The translations under genes were made by a program, and so were the position numbers. The notes under the pieces were generated by a model. The model was not told the origin of the DNA and searched no databases. It saw only the letters and a list, made by a program, of their open reading frames with translations. Shown here piece by piece: positions 22,109 through 32,513 of a stretch of 64,000 nt of DNA (positions are counted from its first letter, which is position 1; each line of letters begins with the position of its first letter). Source of the DNA: Hexactinellida sp. DTS-2022 (lineage: Eukaryota; Porifera; Hexactinellida); the NCBI GenBank assembly GCA_028753945.1, contig JAPNXP010000012.1, positions 2,232,001-2,296,000 of the forward strand, read 5' to 3'.

Positions 22109-22373
22109 AGTAATCTATACCCTTATTCTTAATACAGTTCTCTATTATTCAATATTACATCTTCAATAAAGTTAATTAATAGCACAATAGCAATTAAATA
22201 TAGAAGTTAATGTAATTTAGGTTTAAACAATTTTCAAAGCCTAAACTTCCCCGCGACCATTTTTCCCGGCGACCAATTTTCCGCACGACCATTTTTCCGC
22301 GACCAATTTTCAGCGACCAATTTTCCCCGCGACCAATTTTCCCCGCGACCATCTTTCCGTCAACGCTCCCTTT

Positions 22374-22700
22374 AGGGTTGTAGTATTCTAATTTAACAAC
22401 TCGCTAATGATATATGTTTCACAGGTTGCTTCAACATTCCTACAGTAGACAGGAAGATTTGTGAGCTTATCAAGGGAAGTAAGCTTAGATCCTTCTGACG
22501 ATCAATATATGCAGATAGAGAAATTGGACAGCCTTCATAGTTGAGTTTGACATGAAGATTGCTTTCAACATCAATGCACTCCATTACTGTAGCAATCGCT
22601 GAACATATTACAACACAGTTGCTGTAATACAGTCGTCACTTATTTCTAGCTGAAGGTCGCTATACTCCTTTGAGTCTTTGACTGTTTGATGTGTGTCGCG
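22374..22700 (-). pseudogene. P-element-like transposase relic, upstream part
   Basis: Immediately outside the MULE, the minus strand reads LEYYNPKGS into the target duplication, which continues across the MULE as KGSPPYSTTVLSF. Further up, 22584-22393 encodes MECIDVESNLHVKLNYEGCP and later words that plausibly precede the core in THAP9-like proteins. No THAP domain is seen above 22.7 kb, where a hAT MITE starts. Identification rests on the continuity across the MULE joint. Confidence 0.5.
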
Positions 22701-22832
22701 ACATCTGCAAGTGACCTTATTTCGAATGTCGATTTGAAGGACTGTAACTCATCTGGAAGAAAGATTCTAACTACTGGGAGTTTTCGAGGTTCACTTGGGA
22801 CTGTTTCCAGGCTAAAAGGAATGAGATGTGGA

Positions 22833-23258
22833 CAGAGGGTTCGAATGGATCGGAACCCGTATCCATATCCGCTCCATAATCTATCACATCTAGAATTAAA
22901 ATTCCAAATCCGTTCCATATCCGTAAATCAGGGATTTGGAATCCGTAAATCCGTAATCCATACGGACCACACAGATATCTAGATCAGATGGTGGCTTTCA
23001 AGTATGTATCGTGTGTAATTTCTTTTTAGTTTAGGAGGTACCAAGTACATTCTCAATTCAAAAATGCATTATACCATTTTACAATATATTATTTAAGATA
23101 GATTTGAGAATAATTTCCAAATCCATTAAAAATCCGATTTTACAGAATTTGGAACGGATTTGATTATTTTACCAAATCCGTCCAAAATTTGCAAATTAAG
23201 GATTTGACGGATTGGAAATCCGTAAATCTGTAGATCTGTAACCCATCCGGACCCTCTG
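22833..23258. mobile_element. hAT MITE, CAGAGGGTTCGAATGGATC type
   Basis: Left CAGAGGGTTCGAATGGAT and right ATCCGGACCCTCTG are inverted. Flanks GATGTGGA and GTGTGGAT share TGTGGA. The interior is made of dispersed AATCCGTAAATCC-like words in both orientations, similar to the GATCCAT arrays at 9.3-9.8 kb. Non-coding. Confidence 0.65.
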
Positions 23259-23985
23259 GTGTGGATGAATGGTAGGATCGGTTTATTGAATAGTTGAGGG
23301 AAATTTTTAGAAATTAATTGTTCAAAAAATTATTGGTTTGAGATATGTTGAAAACTTTGATTTTACATTCCATGAACTCATTCAAATACTTTGTTGTTAA
23401 TTAGGTATATTATGACTATTTCCGGAACATTCATTTTGTTAAGGGGTCAGGAAGTAATAAATTTTTCGTGATTCGGGAAATTGGAAAAATGGATATACTG
23501 ATAAAATTAACTTCAGAACAATTAAATTCAAGTCTCATCATATGTATATATGCATATTTATTTAAACTATCAAATAACTAATAAAGATAACCAAAAATAT
23601 TCGTTTATTCATATATCCATGGTTCGAATCTCATCTAACTTTCTTAGTGAACCACAACTACTAAGTATAACCTTGAAATATAGTATAAATATTCCAAACT
23701 ATATATAAACATTATGGTTCATATATAATTCAACATATTCTTGTAGTTAGGAAACTTACTATATATCGAATACCATTTCGATCAATTCTTTTTGAATAGC
23801 CAATATAAATCATCGAAACAATTGACACTATTCTCTGAAAGGACAAATTTACTTGGAATGGATACAAAAGTATTGGAATATTTTGTAATTTTTCTATTTA
23901 TTTCACAATACACCACAATACAACTAGTATTCCACAATACACGTTTTTGTCAAGGTAACTGCACTAAATTTATAATTTTGAAAAC
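23259..23985. other. No feature recognised
   Basis: AT-rich; the frame at 23792-24088 overlaps a foldback element and has no motif. Confidence 0.4.
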
Positions 23986-23992
23986 GAAGCAC

Positions 23993-24532
23993 TGTTGCAT
24001 GGGAAATGGACCCCCCTTAAAAGTGACCATGGATATGTTCAGGGGGGTCCATTTCCCACGGGGGTCCATTTCCCAAACGTATGCGTGATTGTCGTTTTTT
24101 GAGTATACTTATTATGGGAGATGTTGTCGAATCGCCTACATCTCCCGAGGGAGATGTAAGGCCATAGGCGATTCGAAGTATACTAAAAAAAAAAACTATA
24201 CTCAAAAAACGACAATCCTAATTGGTAAATATGCAGTAACAATTAGGCAAAGGAAGACGCACCAAATTTTGTGCTCAATTAGAATGTATTAAAAGTCAAC
24301 AAATTCCGTTCTAAATTAACAGGTGATATTTGTATTTCATACAGGATATGACTAATACATTTTCATAACAGGATATGACTAATGTATTTTCATATCAAGG
24401 GGGTCCAAATCCCACGCATACGTTTGGGAAATGGACCCCCGTGGGAAATGGACCCCCTGAACATATCCATGGTCACTTATTAGGGGCCCGGGGGTCCATT
24501 TCCCACGTCGGGGGTGCATTTCCCATGCAACA
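23993..24532. mobile_element. Foldback element with long GGGAAATGGACCCCC arms
   Basis: Left TGTTGCATGGGAAATGGACC and right complement TGTTGCATGGGAAATGCACC begin arms of about 95 bp that contain three GGTCCATTTCCCA-type words each and end at GCGTATGCGT/ACGCATACG. GCAC flanks both ends. The arms are separated by a second palindromic element (24087-24217) and about 180 bp of spacer. Non-coding. Confidence 0.75.
24087..24217. mobile_element. 131-bp palindromic element nested in the foldback
   Basis: GATTGTCGTTTTTTGAGTAT at the left is mirrored exactly by its complement at the right (ATACTCAAAAAACGACAATC). Internal blocks GTCGAATCGCCTA and TAGGCGATTCG, and CATCTCCCGAGGGAGATG, also pair, so the whole unit can fold into one long hairpin. 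Confidence 0.75.
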
Positions 24533-24677
24533 GCACTCAAAAATTTTGTTTATACTAATCGCAAAAGCAGAATATAGCTGCACTTCTAATTGATTCCATT
24601 TCAACTCCCTCCCCCTTCAAACATTACATAAAAGTTCTCTTAAAATTGCATTCCCCCCTCTTACGTGCTTTTTAGGC

Positions 24678-24833
24678 CGGTGTAAGCGCGTTTTTGGGTA
24701 TCCGGCGATTTAGGGATCCCCGTGACCCCTTCCCTAAAACGCTAGCGTTTTAGGCCCTTTGAGTCTCTAAAACGCTAGCGATATAGGAACGGGGATCCCT
24801 AAATCGCTGGATACCTAAAACGCGCTTACACCG
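24678..24833. mobile_element. CGGTGTAAGCGCG palindromic MITE (copy 1)
   Basis: Left CGGTGTAAGCGCGTTTT and right AAACGCGCTTACACCG are inverted; GGGATCCCCGT/ACGGGGATCCC and AAACGCTAGCG words pair inside. A right-end scrap of the same family occurs at 25020-25063 and another diverged copy at 60857-60970. Confidence 0.7.
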
Positions 24834-25229
24834 ATTTATATTACAAAATGAATTTATATCACACATTGTCTAGATAAACGGGCCTTAGCATGACTTCATA
24901 CCTATTTAGGTGAGAAGGTGCCTATTTATTCTCTGGATTAGTAGAGTACCCAGGGCATGGGTAAGGGGACATAGCCCCGAAATATTTTAGATGATACATG
25001 TAGCAGGTTTCGATAATTCTGGGGCCTAAAACGCTGGGGTCCCAAAGCGCGCTTACACCGGTCCCAGTCCTGTTCAGGTCGTTTGGTCCTGTCCGTAAAT
25101 TGGTAATTTATGCAACACTAGATGCTAACTATCAGCTTTTTTTAATTTTTTGCTGACACGGAATCCTCCGTCTACTAAGTTCACTCTCGACATTCGACCA
25201 GGCCTATGTGCCTTCTTTTTCTTTCCCTC

Positions 25230-26330
25230 CGCAGTCTTCACCTAAAAGGAACAATGCTAACGGCTAACTAGCGAAGAACATCAGCTGAATATGCAATTGC
25301 AATTTGAAAGAATGAGTCTCGCCTTGAAAGAGAAAGATCATATCATATCAGATCTCTCCAAAAAGAACGTGAAATTGAGGGGAATCATTCACAATTTTCA
25401 GTATAACTTTACTGATCAGAAAGTGCTATTCAGGAACCCAAAAAAGCTGTACTGCGTCCAGAGGACCTTGACAATCTTCCTATGCCCCAGGCCTCACCCA
25501 TCAGATACGAATTGAGTGGGCCTAACTTTTTCACTATCTAATCAGAACGTCACACCCCTCAACAGGTCATTGTTGGATTATAGTTTCCAAGGAGACCTAA
25601 CTTCAGATGTTCTCTCTCCAAAAATTGCTAACCAGGGCGGGTTCGGCTCGGGAGGATCTGCTGCTGCCGGCCCTGCCTCCCGGCTACGAGCAGACTCCCC
25701 CGGAGAGCCGCCTGCTGTCTCTGCGGCGCAGCGGCCAGCTGTCGGTTCGCGCTCATACGGAGGACCGCGGGATTCCCCGTTCTCCTATGACCTATGACCT
25801 ATCCTATCATGCTCATATGCGCGTATGTGGTCTCTCTGGTGTCGAGGAACGAGGCGCGCCCCTACTACCTGATGGAGCTGCTTCGAACCGCTATGCTGCT
25901 CAACACAGACTGCCTGCGGCAGGCTGGTCTCAGTTCCCTCAAGCGGTTTATTGAAGACTTCCGGAACTCTGACCGGCTGGAGCCCGAGGCCTTCTCCGCC
26001 CGCCAGGCGTCCCCAGAGCGCGTAGACTCCCCATTCATAACTATCCTCTCTGCACCCAATATCTGGATGAAAATCTATACGGCCCCTGCCGCCCTGCTTG
26101 GTGAGCAATACTCGCAGATGGATTCCCTTGTGTCCGAGAACGAGACGCGTTCCCATTACCTGATAGAGCTGCTTCGGCCCACTATGCTGCTCAATACGGA
26201 CTGCCTGCGACAGGCCGGTGTCTTATTGACCTGCTCAAGTCTATCCGGACAATACCTGGACACAAATCTGTCCGTCTCCCTGCCGCTCTCCTGGGTGAGC
26301 TATCGCTCGCCACATCCCCCATGTAGACGC
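25230..26330 (+). pseudogene. GC-rich coding relic with an internal duplication, unidentified
   Basis: After a pyrimidine-rich AG at about 25233, bases 25270-25450 encode a coiled-coil-like helix (MQLQFERMSLALKEKDHI). From 25620 base composition jumps to GC-rich and long open frames appear. Two copies of one segment are recognisable: 25830-25920 (EARPYYLMELLRTAMLLNTD) and 26130-26215 (ETRSHYLIELLRPTMLLNTD), each followed by CLRQAG; the word PAALLGE also occurs twice (26090, 26285). The copies are frameshifted against each other, and the second ends at a stop near 26326. The composition and periodicity say real protein-coding ancestry, but I cannot name the family. Probably a duplicated, decayed exon of a cellular gene. 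Confidence 0.45.
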
Positions 26331-26441
26331 TCCCTGTGCAGAATGGTCAAATGTTTTAATTTCATTCGCGTAAAGTATTTAAATAAATGTAATTTCTGTA
26401 TTTCTATTCATAAGTAGTATTTGACATCGATACAAATCAAA

Positions 26442-28262
26442 ATGGCTGAAAAACTTTCTACCTCAACGTTTGATATTAACCACCAGGGTTGCCAACTCTC
26501 ACGCTTTAGGCGTGAATCTCACGCTTTTTTTTAAAATCTCCCGCTCTCACGCTTAGTTTCGAAATCTCACGCTTTATTATAAAATGGTAAAATTGTCAAA
26601 AACCTAGTAGCAATTTGATTATAAGGTCACAAAAAGTTACTAAAGAATACAACGAGGAGCATTGTATGAACTATTTTAGTACTTAGTCTTGAATTAGTAG
26701 ATTTTATTATTTTGCATTACAATAGATAATTAGTAATTATTCATGTTAAATTTTTTAGATTTTTAGTCATTATTCGCATTATTTATCAAAATAGATAGGT
26801 AGCATAAAATTCAGGGGCGAGGCAATATAAACTCTTATTATACTGCTTTCTGAAGTGAAAAATAATTTCTCACGCTTTATACTATATTCCTCACGCTTTT
26901 TTTTCCAAAAAGGACAAAATATCACGCTTTGGGCTTAAAAAAATTGGCAACCCTGTTAACCACCCGAGAAAACGAAGACTAGTTGAGGAGAAATTTGACG
27001 TTACTCCAGCAACCCTTTATATCGAAGAATTGATATTTCTAAACCCACACATATGACTACAATATCTGAACAGCAATTTGCAATTGCATCTAGTAAGTTT
27101 GATATTTCGAGTGTTGATTTTATTGTAGATCAAATGTTATATGAACATACGACCCAGTATGAAACTGGTTGCTGTGCTTCCAATTTCAGGGACTCAGCAA
27201 GAGGGTTACCCCCCTGATGAGTCCATGAAATTGGTTGGCTTACCATTTTTCAAGGAATAATTATGTAAGTTGATTAATACAAGTCTACTTGGCCCAATCA
27301 ACGGGGTCGAGTTAACAAGCTCGATTTTCGGGTTTAATTAAATAATCGAAGTAAGAAATACTACTTAACTTTTAATTTTAGGAGAACATAAAGAAGAAGA
27401 AAGTACTGAGATATGTTCACAAGGAGAGCTGATATTAAATATTCCAATACTAGACCAATATGTACATATTCTATCCGACAAACAGAAGGTCTGGCGTTTG
27501 CAGGATTGTTCTATATATTTATGTCAGATTTTGATGTCACTAATGGTTTTATAAGTAAACAAGTTCACTGAATTTCTGTGATTTGTTTAATTACTTTATT
27601 TTCCTATGTTAGGTGAAGTATTGTTAACGAAGAAGAGGATTTTGATTGAAACAAGTTTGGAGATATGTTTATCTTGTCACCTAAATTCATGCTTACATTA
27701 TCAAGCATATAACATATGCTTAGAGTTCCAAAGTTTGGCTTTAGCAGAATCCAAATCACACGCAGACAGTACCTATTTTACAATAGATGCTAATACAATC
27801 TTTCTCATTAGGAATGGATATCATTGATTTTATATGAAAGAAAGATAGAAAGTGATATTGCGATAACTGTAGCGGAATGTGCAAGCAAAAGTCAACTTTA
27901 CAGAAGATTATTTCTGAATACATAGATCAGATACCAATACTCTCGAAGGTTCTTGATTATTCAACAATATCTACTTGAGCAATTCCATTTAAACTAAGTA
28001 AGAGCTTAGCAAATATTTATAATGAACAGCTTACACAAGGAATCATGCTACCCATAAATCTCAATTCGGATATTTCTTTTTGCGAGCAAGGCCATAAATA
28101 TAGTGATAAAAAATTAGTTGCAGCAAAGAAGGGAATCATTGTTTACACAGAAAATAATATACTTGACTTAAAAGAACATCATGTTTGTATAATTTATGTT
28201 GTTTTTACCTTTCCGATATTCAGACTTAATTCCTGCTGTAGTGCTGCACTTGATGTCATTTT
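26442..28262 (+). pseudogene. Unrecognised degraded gene with splice-like joints
   Basis: Starts at ATG 26442 (MAEKLSTSTFDINH), is interrupted by a hAT MITE, and resumes at 26964 as PRKRRLVEEKFDVTPATLYI. Later readable pieces are 27100-27220, 27380-27535 (GELILNIPILDQYVHILS), 27606-27827 and 28045-28160 (CEQGHKYSDKKLVAAKKG). GT-AG borders with TTTTAG acceptors near 27265/27381 and 27545/27612 suggest short introns. A Cys-rich piece late in the sequence resembles the zinc region of some large invertebrate transposon proteins, but this is weak. Frames are broken, so I treat it as a relic of unknown family. Confidence 0.35.
26484..26955. mobile_element. hAT MITE with perfect 8-bp duplication
   Basis: CAGGGTTGCCAAC at the left and TTGGCAACCCTG at the right are inverted termini, and TTAACCAC flanks both sides exactly (26476-26483 and 26956-26963). 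The interior repeats TCTCACGCTTT words near both ends. It splits the N-terminal coding stretch of the unrecognised gene; removal rejoins ...DINH with PRKRRL. Confidence 0.9.
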
Positions 28263-28461
28263 GTAGTTCATCGTGTTATTCCCCTCTGGATTTAAAGATA
28301 GTCGACCCCAAATACAAGTAAGTATGTAAATTCTAATGCAATTACACGCACGCATTATTACATTGCATTTCATCGGTTGTTTAAACTTGTTTTCCCTTTA
28401 TAATTTCAAAACGCATCGCAAGAAGTAAGTAAATCTAGTGCATTAGCAATATATTCACATA

Positions 28462-28729
28462 CAGTAGAAGCTCGCAAACCGGGGCACTCGCAAACTGGTG
28501 CACCTCCCAAACCCGGGCAGTTACTTACGAATTTGGTTTTGTCCTATATAAATTACCCTCTCGAACCGGGGCAAAGCTCGCAAACCGGGCACTCTTTTTC
28601 ATTGATTTGTTACTTTGTTTTCATATTTTTATTTTTAGCTTTGTAGATAAGCTCGCAAAACGGAGCACTCCCCAATGTGGGCAATTTTTCAGAAACGCCA
28701 AGGTGCCCCCGGTTTGCGAGCTTCCACTA
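28462..28729. mobile_element. pogo/Tc1-type MITE, TA-flanked
   Basis: Left CAGTAGAAGCTCGCAAACCG and right complement TAGTGGAAGCTCGCAAACCG are inverted; TA lies at 28460-28461 and 28730-28731. Inside, CTCGCAAACYGGGGCA words repeat several times. Same broad class as the 7.5-kb MITE. A further pogo-type terminal pair (CGTTATAACGAGAGTTC) is visible at 29095-29158. Confidence 0.8.
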
Positions 28730-29399
28730 TATCATTAAATCCAGGCCCATTCTTCCACATATTTCACTTGTTGGGGTCTCAATTTGGTCGTTTGACCTTT
28801 GGACAGTAATTTTTGGTTTTCCAAGAACTGTATCATCGTTCTGCCCTTAATTTCAGCTTAAGTTCATAACATTTGAGTAGTGACTAATTATGTATTAATA
28901 ATGTATATTAACATTAGATTTAACAGTAAATTTAGTAAATTCGGCCATCTCAGTGAAATGCTTGCTTCAGCTGGCTTGGAATTCACGTTTGCATTATATT
29001 ATATTTTTTCTCCATAGACTGAGAGACTCCCATATATTTTGCACAAATTTCCCCCAGAGCACTAAATGCATTAATTATTATCCGCTTAGAACGATTATCC
29101 GGATATAACGAAGGGATTTACAGGTCCCAAGCACTTCGTTATAACGAGAGTTCCCTTGTATCTAGCATCTACTGACTAACTAGCTACTGTACTTCTAATG
29201 GCTACGAAAATGGTTGAGAAAACCACTTTGAAAAGTTCTGATATTATTACCGATGTTGCTACCAATGAGATTAAGAAGTTAGCTAACAAGATTGATGGTA
29301 GGTTACAAGACATCGACGTCAACCTTTGTATCCTAAAAAATATACGACATAATTAAATGCAGGTTGTACATCAATTTATACAGCAAGAGACTATCTAGT

Positions 29400-29873
29400 T
29401 AAGACTCTTAAGATACTCTTTTCTCTCCCAAGGAAAGTTTCTTGAGTAAATATGAACTGGATGGGATTCATTTGCTAGCTGAACCTAATAAGTGATATTA
29501 TGATGCACTATGTGAAATACGAGACCTAATTATACGGTGTACTAAACTCAACGCAGAGCAATACTTATTAGATAAACATAGCGACAATATTAAATTATTG
29601 AAAATTGTAGCAGGAGATAAATCCAACACCAAACAAATAACACTATTTCCAAATTTGTATGTACTTGTAAAAGCAATTTCCGACTTTGTAAACGAAGTTG
29701 TGAAGAAAGTTGCAAATATGTTGAGGAGAAAAAGGTTCGACAGGCGAAAAGCATTAAAGGTATTTCTTCAGTTCCGAAAAAGATATTCCATTAATTCCAT
29801 TAAAGAAAGTTTACACACACTTTGCCAGATAATCGAAACAAACTATTGGGGATCCCCAAACTATTCTTTATGA
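29400..29873 (+). pseudogene. Unrecognised lysine-rich coding relic
   Basis: Bases 29437-29873 form one frame with a single internal TGA (about 29494). It reads SFLSKYELDGIHLLAEP, then helical text with DLIIRCTKLNAEQYLLDK and a basic segment VANMLRRKRFDRRKALKVF. Coding-like composition; family unknown. It may continue the gene relic that begins at 26442 or be separate. Confidence 0.35.
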
Positions 29874-29879
29874 TAGCTC

Positions 29880-30875
29880 TTAACGGGTATAGAAGCTTAT
29901 TAGTATCATTAATAATATATTATATTATATACATTCTTATGAGAACTACATAGCTGCATAGGAACGTTTGAATTAGCAAAGACTGAACCAGAAAATAATG
30001 GGAAATCAGATGAACAGATATCTCTAAGGGATGGAGCTTATTGCTTTCAACAAATTGTTGACAAATGCAACTTAAGGCTCGTTTAAAAATTATCGTTTAA
30101 AATTACTTCTGAGTGTATATAAGTAGAAAATCTTCAGCGGTAAGCTCGCATTATTTCTTTGGACCCCCCTTTTTTCGACATTTCTGGATCCGCTAGTGCT
30201 GGATGTATCAAATTGAATTGAATTGAAGCAATCTAATTGTGGTCTTTGAGTTTGTGGACATTAATATTAAAGGGTATGTAATGTTTGGTTTCCAATCATT
30301 ATCAAAGATAATTATTATCGTCTGCTCTTTTATGCCGTAAACTAGACTACAATTTATGCCGCCCCTAAATAGTGCCGCCCGGGGTCACAAAATCAGGTGA
30401 CACTATAACTCAATTATTAAATTTGTCACGTGCTTAGGTGAAACTTGGGTGAAAGCTCTCTGTAGGCAGGCGCTCTACCGACAGAAGTATAATGACTAAG
30501 GCAACTCGTTCTCTTGTTCCACGTCCAATCGCAATCAGGAGCTGATAACACAGTTGATATCATTCACTACAGGTATATTCATTCCACAAAAGACTAGATA
30601 GCATATCAGTTCATCTATTTATAGTTTATTTAATCTATTTCCATTGTTTTGTTTCCACTCTTTTCACCTAACAGCCGTTTTCAATCACTTCAGATTATCA
30701 TTTATTTGCCACAAATTTCCTTGATATTGTGACTAACCGCCACCTAGGAGAATTACTCGTTAACTAGAACGAACTATTTATCGCACATTATACCGCGTGC
30801 GCGTGTCACTCTTACCACTACCCAAGAGCGATTCACTTTCGCACATACAACAATCGACTTATTCTAACTCATCTT
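29880..30875. other. No gene supported
   Basis: AT-rich. A weak tRNA-like A-box (GTCGGTAGAGCG on the minus strand near 30470) is present without a matching B-box, so no SINE or tRNA is called. Confidence 0.4.
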
Positions 30876-30877
30876 AA

Positions 30878-31012
30878 CAGGGCCGGCGAAAGCGATTAGG
30901 CCGCTCAGGCCATGGCCTGACCGCTCTTACGTTACCACTTAGACCCATGGCTTGACCACTCTTACGTTACTACTTACTACTTAGACCACTTTATGACCTT
31001 CCGCCGGCCAAG
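30878..31012. mobile_element. MITE with CCGGCG termini
   Basis: Left CAGGGCCGGCGAAAG and right CTTCCGCCGGCCAAG are inverted; CTTAA flanks both sides. The interior repeats GACCACTCTTACGTTAC. About 135 bp. Confidence 0.55.
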
Positions 31013-31397
31013 CTTAAGTTCGACTTAATCTCACTAGTACCGAAAAGCGATCCATCCTCACTCATACCAAAGAAAGACTCACTCAAATTTAGACAATTTT
31101 TAGTTTCAATCCAGGGAAATTGTTACCAGTCTTGTTATATTTATGAGGTATCAATAACATTGGGCGGATAAGATGATAAGCAATTAATCTATTTTGCATA
31201 GCCTACCCATTTTCTTATTCAATTTTTCGATTTATTTATGTGATAATATGATCAGTGGGAATGAATTTGTGCCGTTTTTTCTGTGCACGACTGAAATGTT
31301 TACGATAATACAGCAGAACTTGATTAATCCGACACTCATTGTGAGATTTAGTGTCAAATTTGCAAATTGTCGGATTATAGACGTTTTATTGTACAAG

Positions 31398-31693
31398 CTT
31401 AGCAACCATGATTTGAGAATGGTATTTCAGCCACAAATTAACGCTTTACGATACTATCAACTTAGCAACCATAATTTGAGAATGGTATTTCAGCCACAAA
31501 TTAACGCTTTACGATACTATCAACTTAGCAACCATGAAGTGAGAATGGTATTTCAACCACAAATTATCGCTTTACGATACTATCAACTTAGCAACCATGA
31601 AGTGAGAATGGTATTTCAACCACAAATTAACGCTTTACGATACTATCAACTTAGCAACCATGATGTGAGAATGGTATTTCAACTGCTATCAAC
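31398..31693 (+). repeat. 63-bp in-frame tandem repeat, about 4.7 units
   Basis: Units start CTTAGCAACCATGA at 31398, 31461, 31524, 31587 and 31650. Units differ at a few bases only (for example ATTTGAG versus AAGTGAG). Because 63 is a multiple of three, the array is open and forms part of a 233-codon frame that runs into the CDC27 fragment. Translated unit core: LSNHDLRMVFQPQINALRYY. Confidence 0.85.
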
Positions 31694-32000
31694 AGCAGTA
31701 GCTGCGTTATCTGCAGCAGACTGGCTAAGGTCAGACACTCTCAACAGATCATATGTGGCTCCTAGAGCAAGCCAGCGACTAGACATCAAGAACCCAATCC
31801 CGCTATACCATAAGGCTATTATAATGTTTGACCTCAACAGACCGAAGGAGGCGCTCGACTTCCTATTTGAGCTGGTTAAGATAGCGCCCAGCTAGGTTCT
31901 GGTGCATGGCGTCGGGTAAGGCGTACGAGAAGCTGGGGAAGAAGTATAAAGCTAGGCTTAAGTACACCTGGGCACTGTCTATTGACCCGGACACGTACTG
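31694..32000 (+). pseudogene. CDC27 (APC3) C-terminal TPR fragment
   Basis: From 31780 the frame reads NPIPLYHKAIIMFDLNRPKE then ALDFLFELVKIAPS, and after a stop plus one-base shift GKAYEKLGKKYKARLKYTWA and LSIDPD, ending TGA at 31998-32000. The order 'NP-x-x-x-(F/Y)H(R/K)A... EAL-x-x-L-x-x-L-x-x-I-x-P, then GK-x-Y-x-KLG, then SW/TWA-x-x-x-DPD' matches the last tetratricopeptide repeats of CDC27, a scaffold subunit of the anaphase-promoting complex. Only the tail is present, without the rest of the protein, and it is frameshifted, so it is a fragment. Local GC content is above background. Confidence 0.65.
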
Positions 32001-32069
32001 AATGCGGAATCCTGCCTCTTAATTCGATTTTAGAGATTCCTGATTAAAATAATAATTCTTAATATGTAC

Positions 32070-32223
32070 CAGGGTTTTTTTTAAAGGTTGAGACCTTGGT
32101 GTAACTCAGCGGGGCCTTGGTGTAATTCAAAACTGCAGCGGCCGCGGCTGACCCGAATCATGGTGTAACTCCAAAAAATCTTTGGTCAAATTTACACCAA
32201 GATCGGCCTTAAAAAAAACCCTG
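32070..32223. mobile_element. 154-bp MITE, CAGGGTTTTTTTTAAAGG termini
   Basis: Left CAGGGTTTTTTTTAAAGG and right CCTTAAAAAAAACCCTG are inverted; CTTGGTGTAA and TTACACCAAG words pair inside. It follows the CDC27 fragment. Confidence 0.7.
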
Positions 32224-32513
32224 CAAGTTAATACGTATATCACTTCTTCCTCTCTCCTATTAGTTATAGCGAGTCTTGCTGATCCTAATTTAGATATATA
32301 AAATTTAGACATATAAAAAATGGTCTCTATATTCCACTGTGTTATTTTAACCGAACTGTTCGGAATCTTCGGATAGTCGGGTTTTACTGTAGTTTAATAT
32401 TGAGTGACATTGTAAGAACTATTCCTATTTTTAGCATTTATAGTAATAGGATTCACATTAGCAACATTTGTAAGAGGTTACTTATCTGTAAAATTATATT
32501 TACAAAATGTCCA

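Larger units (their letters stand above)
20039..22364 (+). mobile_element. Mutator-like element (MULE), complete with TIRs and 9-bp duplication
   Basis: Left terminus GGCGGAAAGTTGGTCGCGGG and right complement GACGGAAAGATGGTCGCGGG are inverted; both sub-terminal regions repeat a unit of about 20 bases built on GGTCGCGGGGAAAATT (four copies left, six right). Flanks ACTCCCTTT (20030-20038) and GCTCCCTTT (22365-22373) match at 8 of 9 bases, the length expected for MULEs. The element carries one transposase gene on + and a nested MITE at 20142-20495. It sits inside the P-element-like relic. Confidence 0.85.
31311..32389. mobile_element. pogo-like TIR element carrying a CDC27 fragment
   Basis: Left CAGCAGAACTTGATTAATCC and right complement CAGTAAAACCCGACTATCCG are imperfect inverted termini of the pogo/Tigger pattern, each bordered by TA (31309-31310, 32390-32391). 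Inside are a 63-bp tandem repeat, a CDC27-like coding fragment and a 154-bp MITE; there is no transposase. It reads as a non-autonomous element that contains a piece of host gene, but the termini are diverged and the pairing could be coincidental. Confidence 0.45.

Noticed and set aside
25785-26156. Minus-strand frame over the GC-rich relic
   Set aside because: Shadow of the + strand coding relic, which has internal duplicated peptide text; the minus frame has none.
30430-30520. tRNA or tRNA-derived SINE
   Set aside because: Only an A-box-like GTCGGTAGAGCG is seen on minus; no B-box, acceptor stem or A-rich tail.
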